A stretch of DNA of 64,000 nt. It comes from Candidatus Kapaibacterium sp. Lineage in GTDB: Bacteria; Bacteroidota; Ignavibacteria; Kapaibacteriales; HRBIN21. Shown here in pieces: positions 16,223-23,859 of this stretch (positions are counted from its first letter, which is position 1; every line of letters starts with the position of its first letter). The stretch is taken from NCBI GenBank assembly GCA_025059875.1, contig JANXCT010000001.1, positions 434,001 through 498,000 on the forward strand. Direction: 5' to 3'. The translations under genes were made by a program, and so were the position numbers. The notes beneath the pieces were generated by a model. It did not search any database. It had not been told where the DNA came from and saw nothing but the letters and a program-made list of their open reading frames with translations.

Positions 16223-17337
16223 TAGTGAACGGGGTGCCATACCGCACAATCTGGCGACAGCGCGAGGGGGTCATTGCTCTCATTGATCAGCGCTTCCTCC
16301 CACATCGCTTCGTGGTGGAGGAGGTGCACACGGTGGAGGAGATGGCGCGGGCGATCCGGGAGATGCACATCCGCGGCGCAATTGCCCTCGGCGCTGCTGC
16401 TGCGTATGGGCTGGAATTGGCTGCCGTTTCGGCTCCGGACGACCAGCTCCGGAAGGCTCTCCAGCGAGCAGCAACAGTACTGCGGCAAACACGTCCAACA
16501 GCCGTTAACATTGCCTGGGCAGTAGCAACGGTTATGGCGGCTGTAGATGGCGTAGAACAGCCGCAGGAGCTCCGCTTTCGGCTCCTTCAGGTGGTGGATG
16601 CGTTGGTAGAAGCAGAGGTGGACCGCTGTCGTCGTATTGGGGAACATGGCGCTCGGCTCCTCCAGCAGCTTGCAGAACAGCGGGGTGGTAAACCGCTCAA
16701 CATCCTGACCCACTGCAATGCTGGCTGGTTAGGGTGCGTTGACTACGGCACGGCCCTAGCCCCTGTCTACGTTGCTGCTGAAGCGGGCACTCCGCTTCAT
16801 GTCTGGGTGAGCGAGACACGTCCCCGAAACCAGGGAGCGGCGCTGACGGCCTGGGAGCTCCAGCAGCAGGGTATCCCTTACACGATTGTCGTCGACAGCG
16901 CCTGCGGGCACCTAGTGCAGCGAGGGATGGTTGATGTTGCTATCGTTGGGGCCGATCGCATCAGCCGACGAGGTGACACAGCCAACAAAATTGGGACTTA
17001 CCTCAAGGCACTGGCGTGCCATCGGTATGGGGTACCGTTCTACGTGGCTGCTCCGAGCTCCTCTGTGGATTGGGGACTGAGCGACGGTCTGCAGGCGATC
17101 CCAATTGAGGAGCGCTCTCCGGACGAGGTGTTGACTACCAGTGGTTGGGACGGCAATGGGATTGCGACGGTTCGCATAGCGCCTGAAGGAGCGCCAGCGT
17201 GGAACCCAGCCTTTGACGTCACCCCAGCAGAGCTGATCACGGGCTTCATTACTGAGCATGGCGTCATTCAGCCGACGGAAGCCGCACTAGAAGCACTGGC
17301 CAGGAATGCCGATGTACGCGTCGGAGGGGACCGTTAA
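16219..17337 (+). CDS. mtnA: S-methyl-5-thioribose-1-phosphate isomerase
   Basis: 372 residues of the aIF2B/MtnA family. Catalytic Cys in LTHCNAGWLG, catalytic Asp in VGADRISRRGDTANKIGTY, and the MHIRGAIALGAAAAYG substrate loop near the N-terminus are all present, which separates MtnA from regulatory eIF2B proteins. It converts methylthioribose-1-phosphate to methylthioribulose-1-phosphate in methionine salvage. ATG overlaps the pdxA stop by 4 nt, and the class II aldolase gene starts inside its last codons, so the three form one unit. Confidence 0.95.
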   Translation: MIVNGVPYRTIWRQREGVIALIDQRFLPHRFVVEEVHTVEEMARAIREMHIRGAIALGAAAAYGLELAAVSAPDDQLRKALQRAATVLRQTRPTAVNIAWAVATVMAAVDGVEQPQELRFRLLQVVDALVEAEVDRCRRIGEHGARLLQQLAEQRGGKPLNILTHCNAGWLGCVDYGTALAPVYVAAEAGTPLHVWVSETRPRNQGAALTAWELQQQGIPYTIVVDSACGHLVQRGMVDVAIVGADRISRRGDTANKIGTYLKALACHRYGVPFYVAAPSSSVDWGLSDGLQAIPIEERSPDEVLTTSGWDGNGIATVRIAPEGAPAWNPAFDVTPAELITGFITEHGVIQPTEAALEALARNADVRVGGDR

Positions 17338-18010
17338 GTTCGAGTACGAATGGGAGCGGCTTCCACTCCCCGAATCCCCGCGGCTACGAGAACTCTGCCG
17401 GTGGCGAAACCTCCTCTTTCGGTACGGGCTCATCGGGGCAGATTCCGCTGGCGTAGGCTATGGGAACGTGAGCATCCGCTGCGGTGAAGGTGCACACTTC
17501 CTGATTACGGGCAACGGTACAGGCGGGATCGCAGAGCTAACGGCTGAGGGATGTTCGGAAGTCGCGGAGGTAGACATTCACCGGAATTTCCTGCGCTGTC
17601 GTGGCTTAGTCCGTGCCTCTTCGGAGAGCCTGAGCCATGCAGCGCTCTACCTTAGCTCCCCAACCATCGGAGCGGTCGTCCATGCCCATCATCGCACTCT
17701 CTGGGAGCGGCTCTTTGGGATCTGCCCAACGACAGATCCAGCCATACCGTACGGGACTCCCGAGCTAGCACTGGCGCTTATGAGGCTTGTGGTCGAGCAT
17801 CGGCTTGAAAGGCACGGGCTCATCGTTATGGGTGGCCACAAGGATGGCCTCCTGAGCTTTGGCAGTACATTACAGGAAGCCGTGCAAATACTGCTCCAGC
17901 AGCTTACAGAGCTGCCGACACCAGTGCCTTCGGTACCCGGATGCTTAGAGCACCCCGGACATCTCCCACCCGGAAACCCCGTGCCTTGTCCTCAGGATAG
18001 CGCTCACTGA
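17312..18010 (+). CDS. Class II aldolase/adducin family protein
   Basis: About 232 residues. Family motifs are YGNVSIR (phosphate loop), SSESLSHAALY with the catalytic acid, the zinc ligands in VVHAHHRTLW, and MGGHKDGLLSFGSTLQEAV carrying the third His. Next to mtnA it could act on methylthioribulose-1-phosphate, either as a MtnB-like dehydratase or as an aldolase giving DHAP and methylthioacetaldehyde (inference). ATG 17306 or 17312 are possible; 17312 leaves a family-like N-terminus (EGTVKFEYEW). The last about 35 codons run past the conserved end and overlap the convergent heme-protein gene by 107 nt, encoding a Pro-rich tail. Confidence 0.8.
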   Translation: MYASEGTVKFEYEWERLPLPESPRLRELCRWRNLLFRYGLIGADSAGVGYGNVSIRCGEGAHFLITGNGTGGIAELTAEGCSEVAEVDIHRNFLRCRGLVRASSESLSHAALYLSSPTIGAVVHAHHRTLWERLFGICPTTDPAIPYGTPELALALMRLVVEHRLERHGLIVMGGHKDGLLSFGSTLQEAVQILLQQLTELPTPVPSVPGCLEHPGHLPPGNPVPCPQDSAH

Positions 18011-18533
18011 GGAGCTGAGCCACAGAGCTAGGGATTTGCTCAGGGCTGCCATGGCACATCAGGCAGAGCTCTGACTGGAGGAGGATAGGGCGGAGAAGGC
18101 GAACGTCGCTCTCGTGGTAGACGACAACCACTGTATCCAGCGATCGACCTTCACTCCGCCAACGTTGGAACTGCTCTATCCATGCAGCTTCCAGGCTATC
18201 CGGGCGGTTCTGTGGATTGCGCCATCGCAATGCTGTCCGGCGGATGGAGATGCCGTGCTGCTGAGCAAACGATGCCGTGAACCGCTGAGCCGTATCAGCA
18301 CAAATGCGCACAGCAGCCTCCGGTCCCTGCTGCAGAGCTTGCAGCAGTAGGGCCTGCATCCGCCGAAGGAAGGCTCGGCCCACGGCGTCCAGAGAGTCAG
18401 GAGTCCATCGCACTTGTTGCGGCGTGGACATCTCGCGCGCTTGTTGCTGCCACCATATGACACCGAGGACGAGGCCAAAGACGAGGAGAACGACCAAACC
18501 GACAACTAGACTCTGCTCACTCCAACGAGCCAT
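17904..18533 (-). CDS. DUF3365 (Tll0287-like) heme-binding protein
   Basis: 209 residues with one N-terminal membrane anchor (SLVVGLVVLLVFGLVLGVIW) and a periplasmic DUF3365 domain. The heme-attachment motif CLMCHG (CxxCH) lies near residue 163, and the domain ends with the family-typical KARGFRVGDVRGALSIRVP. Such c-type heme proteins are thought to sense or transfer electrons. The role here is unknown. It overlaps the DCC gene upstream by 17 nt and its 3' end overlaps the convergent aldolase gene by 107 nt. It closes a six-gene minus-strand operon. Confidence 0.82.
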   Translation of the reverse strand: MARWSEQSLVVGLVVLLVFGLVLGVIWWQQQAREMSTPQQVRWTPDSLDAVGRAFLRRMQALLLQALQQGPEAAVRICADTAQRFTASFAQQHGISIRRTALRWRNPQNRPDSLEAAWIEQFQRWRSEGRSLDTVVVVYHESDVRLLRPILLQSELCLMCHGSPEQIPSSVAQLLSERYPEDKARGFRVGDVRGALSIRVPKALVSAAL

Positions 18534-18888
18534 GGCTACATGCTCCTCGTGTGTGCGACGTCCGTCCGAAGAGTCGGTATCGATGCTGGGCTACCCAGCG
18601 ATAACAAGCGTTTCGGAATGGCGGAGGTAGCACGCGCAACAGCCATGCCCATACACGGAAGCCACCGCCTAAGTACTGCAGCAGCACAGAGAGGGCTTCC
18701 GCAGCCTCGAAGCGTTGGCCACCATACTCCACGACCACAGCATCGGAACCTTCTGGCAACGGCATGACCCGTAACGGAAGTCCGCGGCGTGCTGCACGAC
18801 GGTGTATCCACTGCCCGAGTCCAGAACAGAAGCTGCAGGCACTGTCTATCCGCAGCGTCAGCCCCTCAGCGTCTCCAGTGCGTTCCAT
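18517..18888 (-). CDS. DCC-family thiol-disulfide oxidoreductase-like protein
   Basis: 123 residues matching DUF393/DCC. The usual N-terminal DGDCxFC is modified to DSACSFCSGLGQWIHRR, so CxFC-type cysteines remain while the first Asp-Gly is changed. FEAAEALSVLLQYLGG and the C-terminal NACYRWVAQHRYRLFG with a final Cys (SHTRGAC) are typical. The function of the family is poorly known, with thiol redox chemistry suggested by the cysteines. It overlaps the M20 gene by 31 nt and the heme-protein gene by 17 nt. Confidence 0.8.
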   Translation of the reverse strand: MERTGDAEGLTLRIDSACSFCSGLGQWIHRRAARRGLPLRVMPLPEGSDAVVVEYGGQRFEAAEALSVLLQYLGGGFRVWAWLLRVLPPPFRNACYRWVAQHRYRLFGRTSHTRGACSHGSLE

Positions 18889-20045
18889 GCAACCGCTGCC
18901 AGCAGCGCAGCACCTATCGGGAGAGCCTCTTCGCTCGGCGCGAAGGACGGATGATGCAGACCTGGCATTGCCTCAAGCTCCGGTGGGCGTACCCCGAGCA
19001 GCCAGAAGGCCGAAGGGAAGCGCTGGCTGTAGTAAGCGAAATCCTCAGCCCACATGACGGGCTGGAACGGTACGACTGCAGAGGGCCCTAGGATGGTGGC
19101 TGCTGCTTGGCGCACCAGTTCAGTTGCCAACTCGTGGTTGACCAGTGCAGGGTAACCACGCCGCACTTCTAGGGTTGCCTGGACTGCATGTAGGGCAGTG
19201 ATAGCAGAGGTAGCCCGCTGGAGCTGCTGCAGTGTCTGCTGACGCCACACTTCGTCAAAACTTCGCAGCGTGCCCTGGAGGCGCACCTCCGTTGGGATGA
19301 TGTTCGTTGCGGTCCCGCCGTGGATTGCCGTGATGGAGAGTACCGCCGGCAGGAATGGGTCGCGGCGCCGGCTAATGAGGGTCTGCAGATGGAGGATGAG
19401 CTCAGCTGCAGTGACGATAGGGTCTCCTGTCCGATGTGGTTGAGCGGCGTGTCCTCCGCTCGACTTCAGCGTCCAGAAGAGCTCATCGGTTGCTGCGAAA
19501 ATTGGGCCTGCAGCAATAGCGAGTTGGCCGACGGCCAATTCCGGATACACATGCTGCCCAAACACAGCAACAGGGGCTGGGTCCTCCAGGGCCCCTTCAG
19601 CTAAGAGGAGGGAGGCCCCGCCAGGGAGCTGCTCCTCGCCAGGCTGGAAAATGAGCAGTACGCTCCCAGGAAGCTCAGCCTCGCACTCCTTCAGCAGTGC
19701 TGCCGCTCCCAGCAACATTGCTGTGTGCATGTCGTGCCCGCAAGCATGCATGACGCCGGGCTGCTGCGAGGCAAATGGGAGGTCGGTGGCTTCCTCTATC
19801 GGTAGGGCGTCAATATCCGCTCGGAGAGCGACACAGGGGTTGCCAGACCCCAAGAGGCCAATCGTGCCTGTTTCTGCGGCCGTCCGGAAGGGGATTCCCA
19901 AGGCTTGGAGCTGTTGTCGGATGTAGGCAGCAGTTTGGTGCTCTTGGAACGAGAGCTCAGGGTGCTGGTGTAACCATCGCCGATGGTGTTGGAGCTCGCC
20001 AAAGAGTGCTTCTGCTCGCTGCCGGAAGGCTTGTGCTTTCTTCAC
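18858..20045 (-). CDS. M20 family amidohydrolase
   Basis: 395 residues, the size of M20D peptidases (hippurate hydrolase, N-acetyldiaminopimelate deacetylase, IAA-amino acid hydrolase). Metal ligands: VALRADIDALP, the MHACGHDMHTA motif, QPGEEQLPGG and WAEDFAYY. The dimerisation lid domain lies between. The start overlaps the dapF stop (ATGA). Being coupled to dapF, it is a candidate N-acetyldiaminopimelate deacetylase of the acetylase branch of lysine synthesis (inference). Broad N-acyl amino acid hydrolysis is the alternative. Confidence 0.9.
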   Translation of the reverse strand: MKKAQAFRQRAEALFGELQHHRRWLHQHPELSFQEHQTAAYIRQQLQALGIPFRTAAETGTIGLLGSGNPCVALRADIDALPIEEATDLPFASQQPGVMHACGHDMHTAMLLGAAALLKECEAELPGSVLLIFQPGEEQLPGGASLLLAEGALEDPAPVAVFGQHVYPELAVGQLAIAAGPIFAATDELFWTLKSSGGHAAQPHRTGDPIVTAAELILHLQTLISRRRDPFLPAVLSITAIHGGTATNIIPTEVRLQGTLRSFDEVWRQQTLQQLQRATSAITALHAVQATLEVRRGYPALVNHELATELVRQAAATILGPSAVVPFQPVMWAEDFAYYSQRFPSAFWLLGVRPPELEAMPGLHHPSFAPSEEALPIGAALLAAVAWNALETLRG

Positions 20046-20881
20046 TCTTCCTCCTCCAGCGACACTTCAACGGTGTCCTTCCCCAAGACCTGGACGCTAC
20101 CCTCCAGGAAGACAGCGCGGAGCTGCTCTGCGGCCTCACCTTCCCAGTCAACCACTAACGGAACACGGCTCCGTGGAATCAGCTCAACCGGGGGCAAGGC
20201 CTCGCCACGGAACCATGCAGTAAGGGCGACCGCTATAGCTGCCGTACCACATGCTTGGGTTTCACGTTCGACTCCGCGCTCGTATGTCCGGATTCGGAGC
20301 TTGCCGCCCTCCGCTGGGGCATATACGCTGACGTTGACACCAGCGGGAGCAAAGCGCGGATGGTACCGCAATTGGCGGCCTAAGGCTTCCATGTCTACCG
20401 ACTCGAGGCTCTCACCTGCGGAGGTAGCGGTTAGCTCCGAGAGGGGGAGGACTGCATGTGGAGACCCCGTATCTACGAACCAAAGGTGCAGTGTTCTCTC
20501 GGGAAGCTCCACGGACAATGCTCGAGGCGGTACAGGTGGTGGCCCTAACCGGAGGCGGATGCCTTTGTCAGTCGCCGTGGCTTCAATTTCTTGTCCGGCA
20601 AAGAGTAGCTGCACAGAGGGCCGCTGTTGGTCCATAGCGACAGCTGCGGCACAGCAGGCTCCGTTCCCACACAGCATTCCGGTGGAGCCATCGGGGTTGA
20701 AGTAGTGGACTGGAATACGGCCGTTCGCATCGGGCTGCCCCACGAGCAAGAGCCCATCGGTCCACTGGCAGAGCTGGCGTGCCAGCCGTCGCCATACCGG
20801 GAGAGGCAAACGGCGACGCCGTTCTCGCACGAGAGTAAACGTGTTTCCCGCTCCAGAGACGTACGTGACGGAGATCAGCAT
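20042..20881 (-). CDS. dapF: Diaminopimelate epimerase
   Basis: 279 residues. DapF interconverts LL- and meso-diaminopimelate for lysine and peptidoglycan. YVSGAGNTF is the N-terminal motif, the first catalytic Cys is in MLCGNGACC and the second in ERETQACGTAAIA. The residue usually Arg in CGNGAR is Cys here. ATG at 20881 is two nt after the suhB-like stop. An upstream frame would lie inside that gene. Second of three overlapping genes with the inositol monophosphatase-like gene and the M20 amidohydrolase. Confidence 0.93.
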   Translation of the reverse strand: MLISVTYVSGAGNTFTLVRERRRRLPLPVWRRLARQLCQWTDGLLLVGQPDANGRIPVHYFNPDGSTGMLCGNGACCAAAVAMDQQRPSVQLLFAGQEIEATATDKGIRLRLGPPPVPPRALSVELPERTLHLWFVDTGSPHAVLPLSELTATSAGESLESVDMEALGRQLRYHPRFAPAGVNVSVYAPAEGGKLRIRTYERGVERETQACGTAAIAVALTAWFRGEALPPVELIPRSRVPLVVDWEGEAAEQLRAVFLEGSVQVLGKDTVEVSLEEEE

Positions 20882-20882
20882 C

Positions 20883-21674
20883 TCAGTCTTGCAGCACCCG
20901 TAGCATCTGCTCGTGGAGTTGTCCATTGCTGGCTACGATGGAGGACCGAGGTTCTAAACGATGGGCTGTCCCGTCATAGTGCGTCACCCGACCTCCGGCC
21001 TCCTGCACTAAGAGGATGCCAGCGGCGACATCCCACGGCTGGAGAGCGACCTCCCAGAAGCCGTCGAAGCGGCCAGCGGCAACGTATGCTAGGTCGAGGG
21101 CTGCTGATCCTAGCCGTCGGACTGGTATTCCAAGGTGAAGGAAACGCAGGAAGTGCTCCATGCAGTTACCCGGGTTGTCAGCAACGTTGTAAGGAAAGCC
21201 CGTCACGAGGATGGCGTCCTCTATCTGAGTAGTCTGCGAAACATGGAGGCGTTCGCCGTTGAGCCATGCTCCTTCGCCGCGAATAGCCGTGAATAGCTCC
21301 CCCAGGAGGGGCTGGTAGATGACGCCACAGAGGACTTCCTGTTCGTAGAGCGCTGCGATACTGACGCAGAAGATAGGGATGCCATGCGCGAAGTTGACTG
21401 TTCCATCCAGTGGATCCACTAGCCACCAGAGCCGATGGTGCGCGCTACCGGAGTGTCCGCTCTCTTCGGCCCAGAATGCCGAGTCTGGAAAACGTCGTCG
21501 CAAGGACTCAACGATGAGTGCCTCCGCCCGTCGGTCGTAGTTCGTCACCAGGTTGTGGCGTCCATCCTTGCGCTCCACCACTAGAGAGGAGCCAAAGCCA
21601 GTACGGAGCAGCGCCCCTGCCTCTAGCGCTGCCTCCACCATGTTGGCGAGGAGCTCGTGGGCCGAGGGCTTCAT
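20883..21674 (-). CDS. suhB: Inositol monophosphatase family protein (SuhB-like)
   Basis: 263 residues with the Li-sensitive phosphatase metal motifs: WAEESG (Glu), WLVDPLDGTVNFAHGIP (Asp-Ile/Leu-Asp-Gly-Thr) and WDVAAGILLVQEAGGRVT. Such enzymes dephosphorylate inositol-1-phosphate, and some (SuhB) also act with NusA/rRNA antitermination. The ATG at 21674 overlaps the MFS stop by ATGA, which supports this start over an upstream in-frame one. Confidence 0.9.
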   Translation of the reverse strand: MKPSAHELLANMVEAALEAGALLRTGFGSSLVVERKDGRHNLVTNYDRRAEALIVESLRRRFPDSAFWAEESGHSGSAHHRLWWLVDPLDGTVNFAHGIPIFCVSIAALYEQEVLCGVIYQPLLGELFTAIRGEGAWLNGERLHVSQTTQIEDAILVTGFPYNVADNPGNCMEHFLRFLHLGIPVRRLGSAALDLAYVAAGRFDGFWEVALQPWDVAAGILLVQEAGGRVTHYDGTAHRLEPRSSIVASNGQLHEQMLRVLQD

Positions 21675-22840
21675 GCCTGTACCCAGTGCATGCGGCGTTC
21701 CCTTACTCTCCACCCCGCAATTGCCAACAAGATAGCGGCAGTTGTAGCGGCTGCAACAATGCCCGGGGAGAGGAAGGAGATCACAAACCCTGCCACGATT
21801 GGGCCAGCAATGATGCCGGCAGAATAGAACACGTAGAGTAGCGCGAAGGCAGAACCACGCAGTGATGCTGGGGCATGTTCAGCTACCAGGACGTGGAGTG
21901 CTGGAAAGACCAGCCCGAAGCCGATTCCGTAGACCCCCATGGCTATGCCTAAACTCCAGAGTGGATGGAGCTTCCACAGCACTGCTAGGCAAGCTGCAAT
22001 TAGCCCTAACCCAAGCAGAGCACGCTCTAACGGTTGCCCGCGCCGAAAGAGCGCCATAATCGGAACAGACACGAGTGCCATCCAGCCCAAGAGCTGGCCT
22101 GCGGTTGCCGTTGTGTAGCCGCGTTCCACCAGTAAGAGTGGCAGAGTGTACGCCAGCGTCCCCATGCAGAAAGTGAACGACGCTGTCAGCGAGTATGTGA
22201 CTACAAGCAAGGGGACGCGGAGGACTGTTAGAGGTTGGGGCAATTTAGACTTGGCCCTGAGGACAAGAGTCTCGGGCACGAACTGCCAAACGAGGAGTGC
22301 TGCCAGTGCCATCAGTACAGCAACACTCGCGAAGAGAACGGGTGCTCCAAAGTGCTGGGCTAGGATGCCACCAATGGGCGGAGCTACGATCGCTGCCAGT
22401 CCTATGGTAGCTCCAGCATAGCCCATGGCTTTTACCCGTTGCCCTCCAGCTTGCTCACCAATCAGCGCGAAGAGGGCTGGTAGGGAAAAAGCTCCAAGGA
22501 CTCCATGGAGGACACGTAGGCTAGCGAGCCACCACACGGATGGAAGAGCGCCATAGAGTCCTAACACCACGGATGTCCCTATGAGGCTCGCCACGAGCGG
22601 CCGCTTTCGGCCAAATGTATCAGCAACGTAGCCACCTGCCACCTGTGTTAGAAGCCCCACAAGCGAGTACGTGCTCATGACGAGCCCAATCTGCCATGCT
22701 TCGGCCCCTATCCCACGGAGGTAGACGGGCAAGACTGGGAGCATGGCGAAGGTGTCGAAGAAGCTGGCGAAGATTGCAACTGCTAACGCCCAGCGTTCTG
22801 CTATCCGCTGCCCGCAGTCGGGGTGCAGGGAGGAAGGCAT
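21671..22840 (-). CDS. Major facilitator superfamily transporter
   Basis: 389 residues with about twelve hydrophobic segments. The MFS motif A is GGYVADTFGRKRPL between helices 2 and 3. Helix 1 reads AVAIFASFFDTFAMLPVLPVY. The YajR/arabinose-efflux-like layout suggests a proton-driven drug or metabolite exporter, with the substrate unknown. The frame is open further upstream but runs through the tRNA genes, so ATG 22840 preceding SSLHPDCGQRIAERW is chosen. It may be co-transcribed with the two tRNAs. Confidence 0.85.
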   Translation of the reverse strand: MPSSLHPDCGQRIAERWALAVAIFASFFDTFAMLPVLPVYLRGIGAEAWQIGLVMSTYSLVGLLTQVAGGYVADTFGRKRPLVASLIGTSVVLGLYGALPSVWWLASLRVLHGVLGAFSLPALFALIGEQAGGQRVKAMGYAGATIGLAAIVAPPIGGILAQHFGAPVLFASVAVLMALAALLVWQFVPETLVLRAKSKLPQPLTVLRVPLLVVTYSLTASFTFCMGTLAYTLPLLLVERGYTTATAGQLLGWMALVSVPIMALFRRGQPLERALLGLGLIAACLAVLWKLHPLWSLGIAMGVYGIGFGLVFPALHVLVAEHAPASLRGSAFALLYVFYSAGIIAGPIVAGFVISFLSPGIVAAATTAAILLAIAGWRVRERRMHWVQA

Positions 22841-22895
22841 ACACTCTGTGAGGCTCGAAGCACTCCGGGAGGGTCGGCGTAGATCGGTCTCCCTG

Positions 22896-22982
22896 TGCAG
22901 GAGGTGGGAGTCGAACCCACACGGGGTTTTCAGCCCCACCGGATTTTGAGTCCGGCGCGTCTGCCAGTTCCGCCACTCCTGC
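22896..22982 (-). tRNA. tRNA-Leu(CAA)
   Basis: 87-nt type II tRNA on the minus strand. The acceptor stem GCAGGAG pairs with CTCCTGC, followed by discriminator A at 22896. The anticodon stem CCGGA/TCCGG encloses loop CTCAAAA, giving anticodon CAA. A long variable arm (GGGGCTGAAAACCCC-like) and GTTCGACTC T-loop follow. CCA is not encoded. Its 5' end is one nucleotide after the tRNA-Val 3' end. Confidence 0.95.
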
Positions 22983-22983
22983 G

Positions 22984-23058
22984 TGGGCAGAGGGAGAGTC
23001 GAACTCCCGACCTCTTGCTTGTAAGGCAAGCGCTCTGGACCACCTGAGCTATCTGCCC
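22984..23058 (-). tRNA. tRNA-Val(TAC)
   Basis: 75-nt cloverleaf on the minus strand. Acceptor GGGCAGA pairs with TCTGCCC, discriminator A. The anticodon stem CTTGC/GCAAG encloses CTTACAA, giving anticodon TAC (UAC). T-arm GGGAG TTCGACT CTCCC. CCA not encoded. Its 5' end lies 8 nt after a TAAATTTG promoter box (23067-23074). Confidence 0.95.
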
Positions 23059-23066
23059 ACTGTGCG

Positions 23067-23074
23067 CAAATTTA
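23067..23074 (-). promoter_or_regulatory. Bacteroidetes-type -7 box for the tRNA pair
   Basis: TAAATTTG on the minus strand, an exact TAnnTTTG match, 8 nt before the 5' end of tRNA-Val. That is about where a -7 box must sit if transcription starts close to the mature end. This is the best positional support for the motif in this window. Confidence 0.6.
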
Positions 23075-23643
23075 CAAAGCTTTCTGCGAGCACCTCTGAC
23101 ATGGATAGCTGCTGCAGAGACGGCCCTTCTCAAACTTGGCGCATGCTCAAGCTTTGAGCGGCAGATGTTCACAATACTAGCAGGCACTGCTGCGGCCAAA
23201 GGTAGTGCAGTTGTGGAGTAACCGTATTGCTCAGGGTGCAAGCTCGGGGGCGAGCTGCTGTATGAGGGGGATAGGGTGGTTCGGGTAGTGCCCTGTTAAG
23301 GCACAGGCAAGCTCTATGCCTACCCTTCTGTGCGATGTTGGCCACGTGGTGTCTAGCCATAGCCATGGGTATCCTCGGCGTCATAGCTGCGTGAGCACAT
23401 GGGCTCGGCGTATTGGTGTGGCATTCTCCTGCATGACGTGGCATGGGCTTCTGTTCTCGGCCGTGCTAGGCATTCCCGCGTCAATTAGGGGCAGGGCGAA
23501 CTGGCGGAGGCTTCTAGGAGGCTTGCGGGATAGAAGACAGCACAGCGTGAGGCTCTGTCGAGTGTTGAAGCCACTGACCGAGAGGGTGGCAGTATTGCGA
23601 GGAAGCAGGCCGAGGGGTAGGCCCGGGGCTTCGAGGAACATGT

Positions 23644-23685
23644 CCAGGTGCAAGCAAGAAGTTTCCAGGTGCAAGCAAGAAGTTT
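23644..23685 (+). repeat. Tandem direct repeat, two exact 21-nt copies
   Basis: Positions 23644-23664 and 23665-23685 are identical, each starting CCAGGTGCAAG and ending AGAAGTTT. The copies abut without spacer, in the gene-poor stretch 175 nt upstream of icmF. Only two copies, so not a CRISPR array. Confidence 0.9.
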
Positions 23686-23859
23686 GAAGAGCCCGCATCT
23701 GGAGAGTTGGATTTCGTTTAGCAGCGGTGTTAGATGCCAGGCGGTTCAATATGCTGACGGGGGCTCACAGCGTACGACTCCCTGTGTCGGACAGCCACCA
23801 CAAGTTAAGGGAAATTCGTCCACAATCTCCAGCAAGGTAACGAGCACGAGAGGCGTGAC

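Larger units (their letters stand above)
23059..23859. other. Gene-poor region between tRNA genes and icmF
   Basis: About 800 nt without a recognisable gene. It holds the tRNA promoter box, a GCTCAA/TTGAGC inverted repeat near 23145-23159 and a tandem 21-nt repeat at 23644-23685. Open frames of up to about 123 codons occur on both strands (for example 23316-23687) but show no family motif, and the repeat only gives a duplicated CKQEVSR peptide. No B12 box was found in front of icmF. Confidence 0.6.

Noticed and set aside
23570-23640. Possible cobalamin riboswitch before icmF (CCACTG and nearby G-rich stretches)
   Set aside because: No B12-box consensus in the right order could be assembled.
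23644-23685. CRISPR array
   Set aside because: Only two abutting copies without spacers and no cas genes in the window.
23316-23687. Open frame of 123 codons ending in a repeated CKQEV peptide
   Set aside because: Composition typical of non-coding sequence, the peptide repeat simply translates the DNA repeat, and no homology motif is seen.
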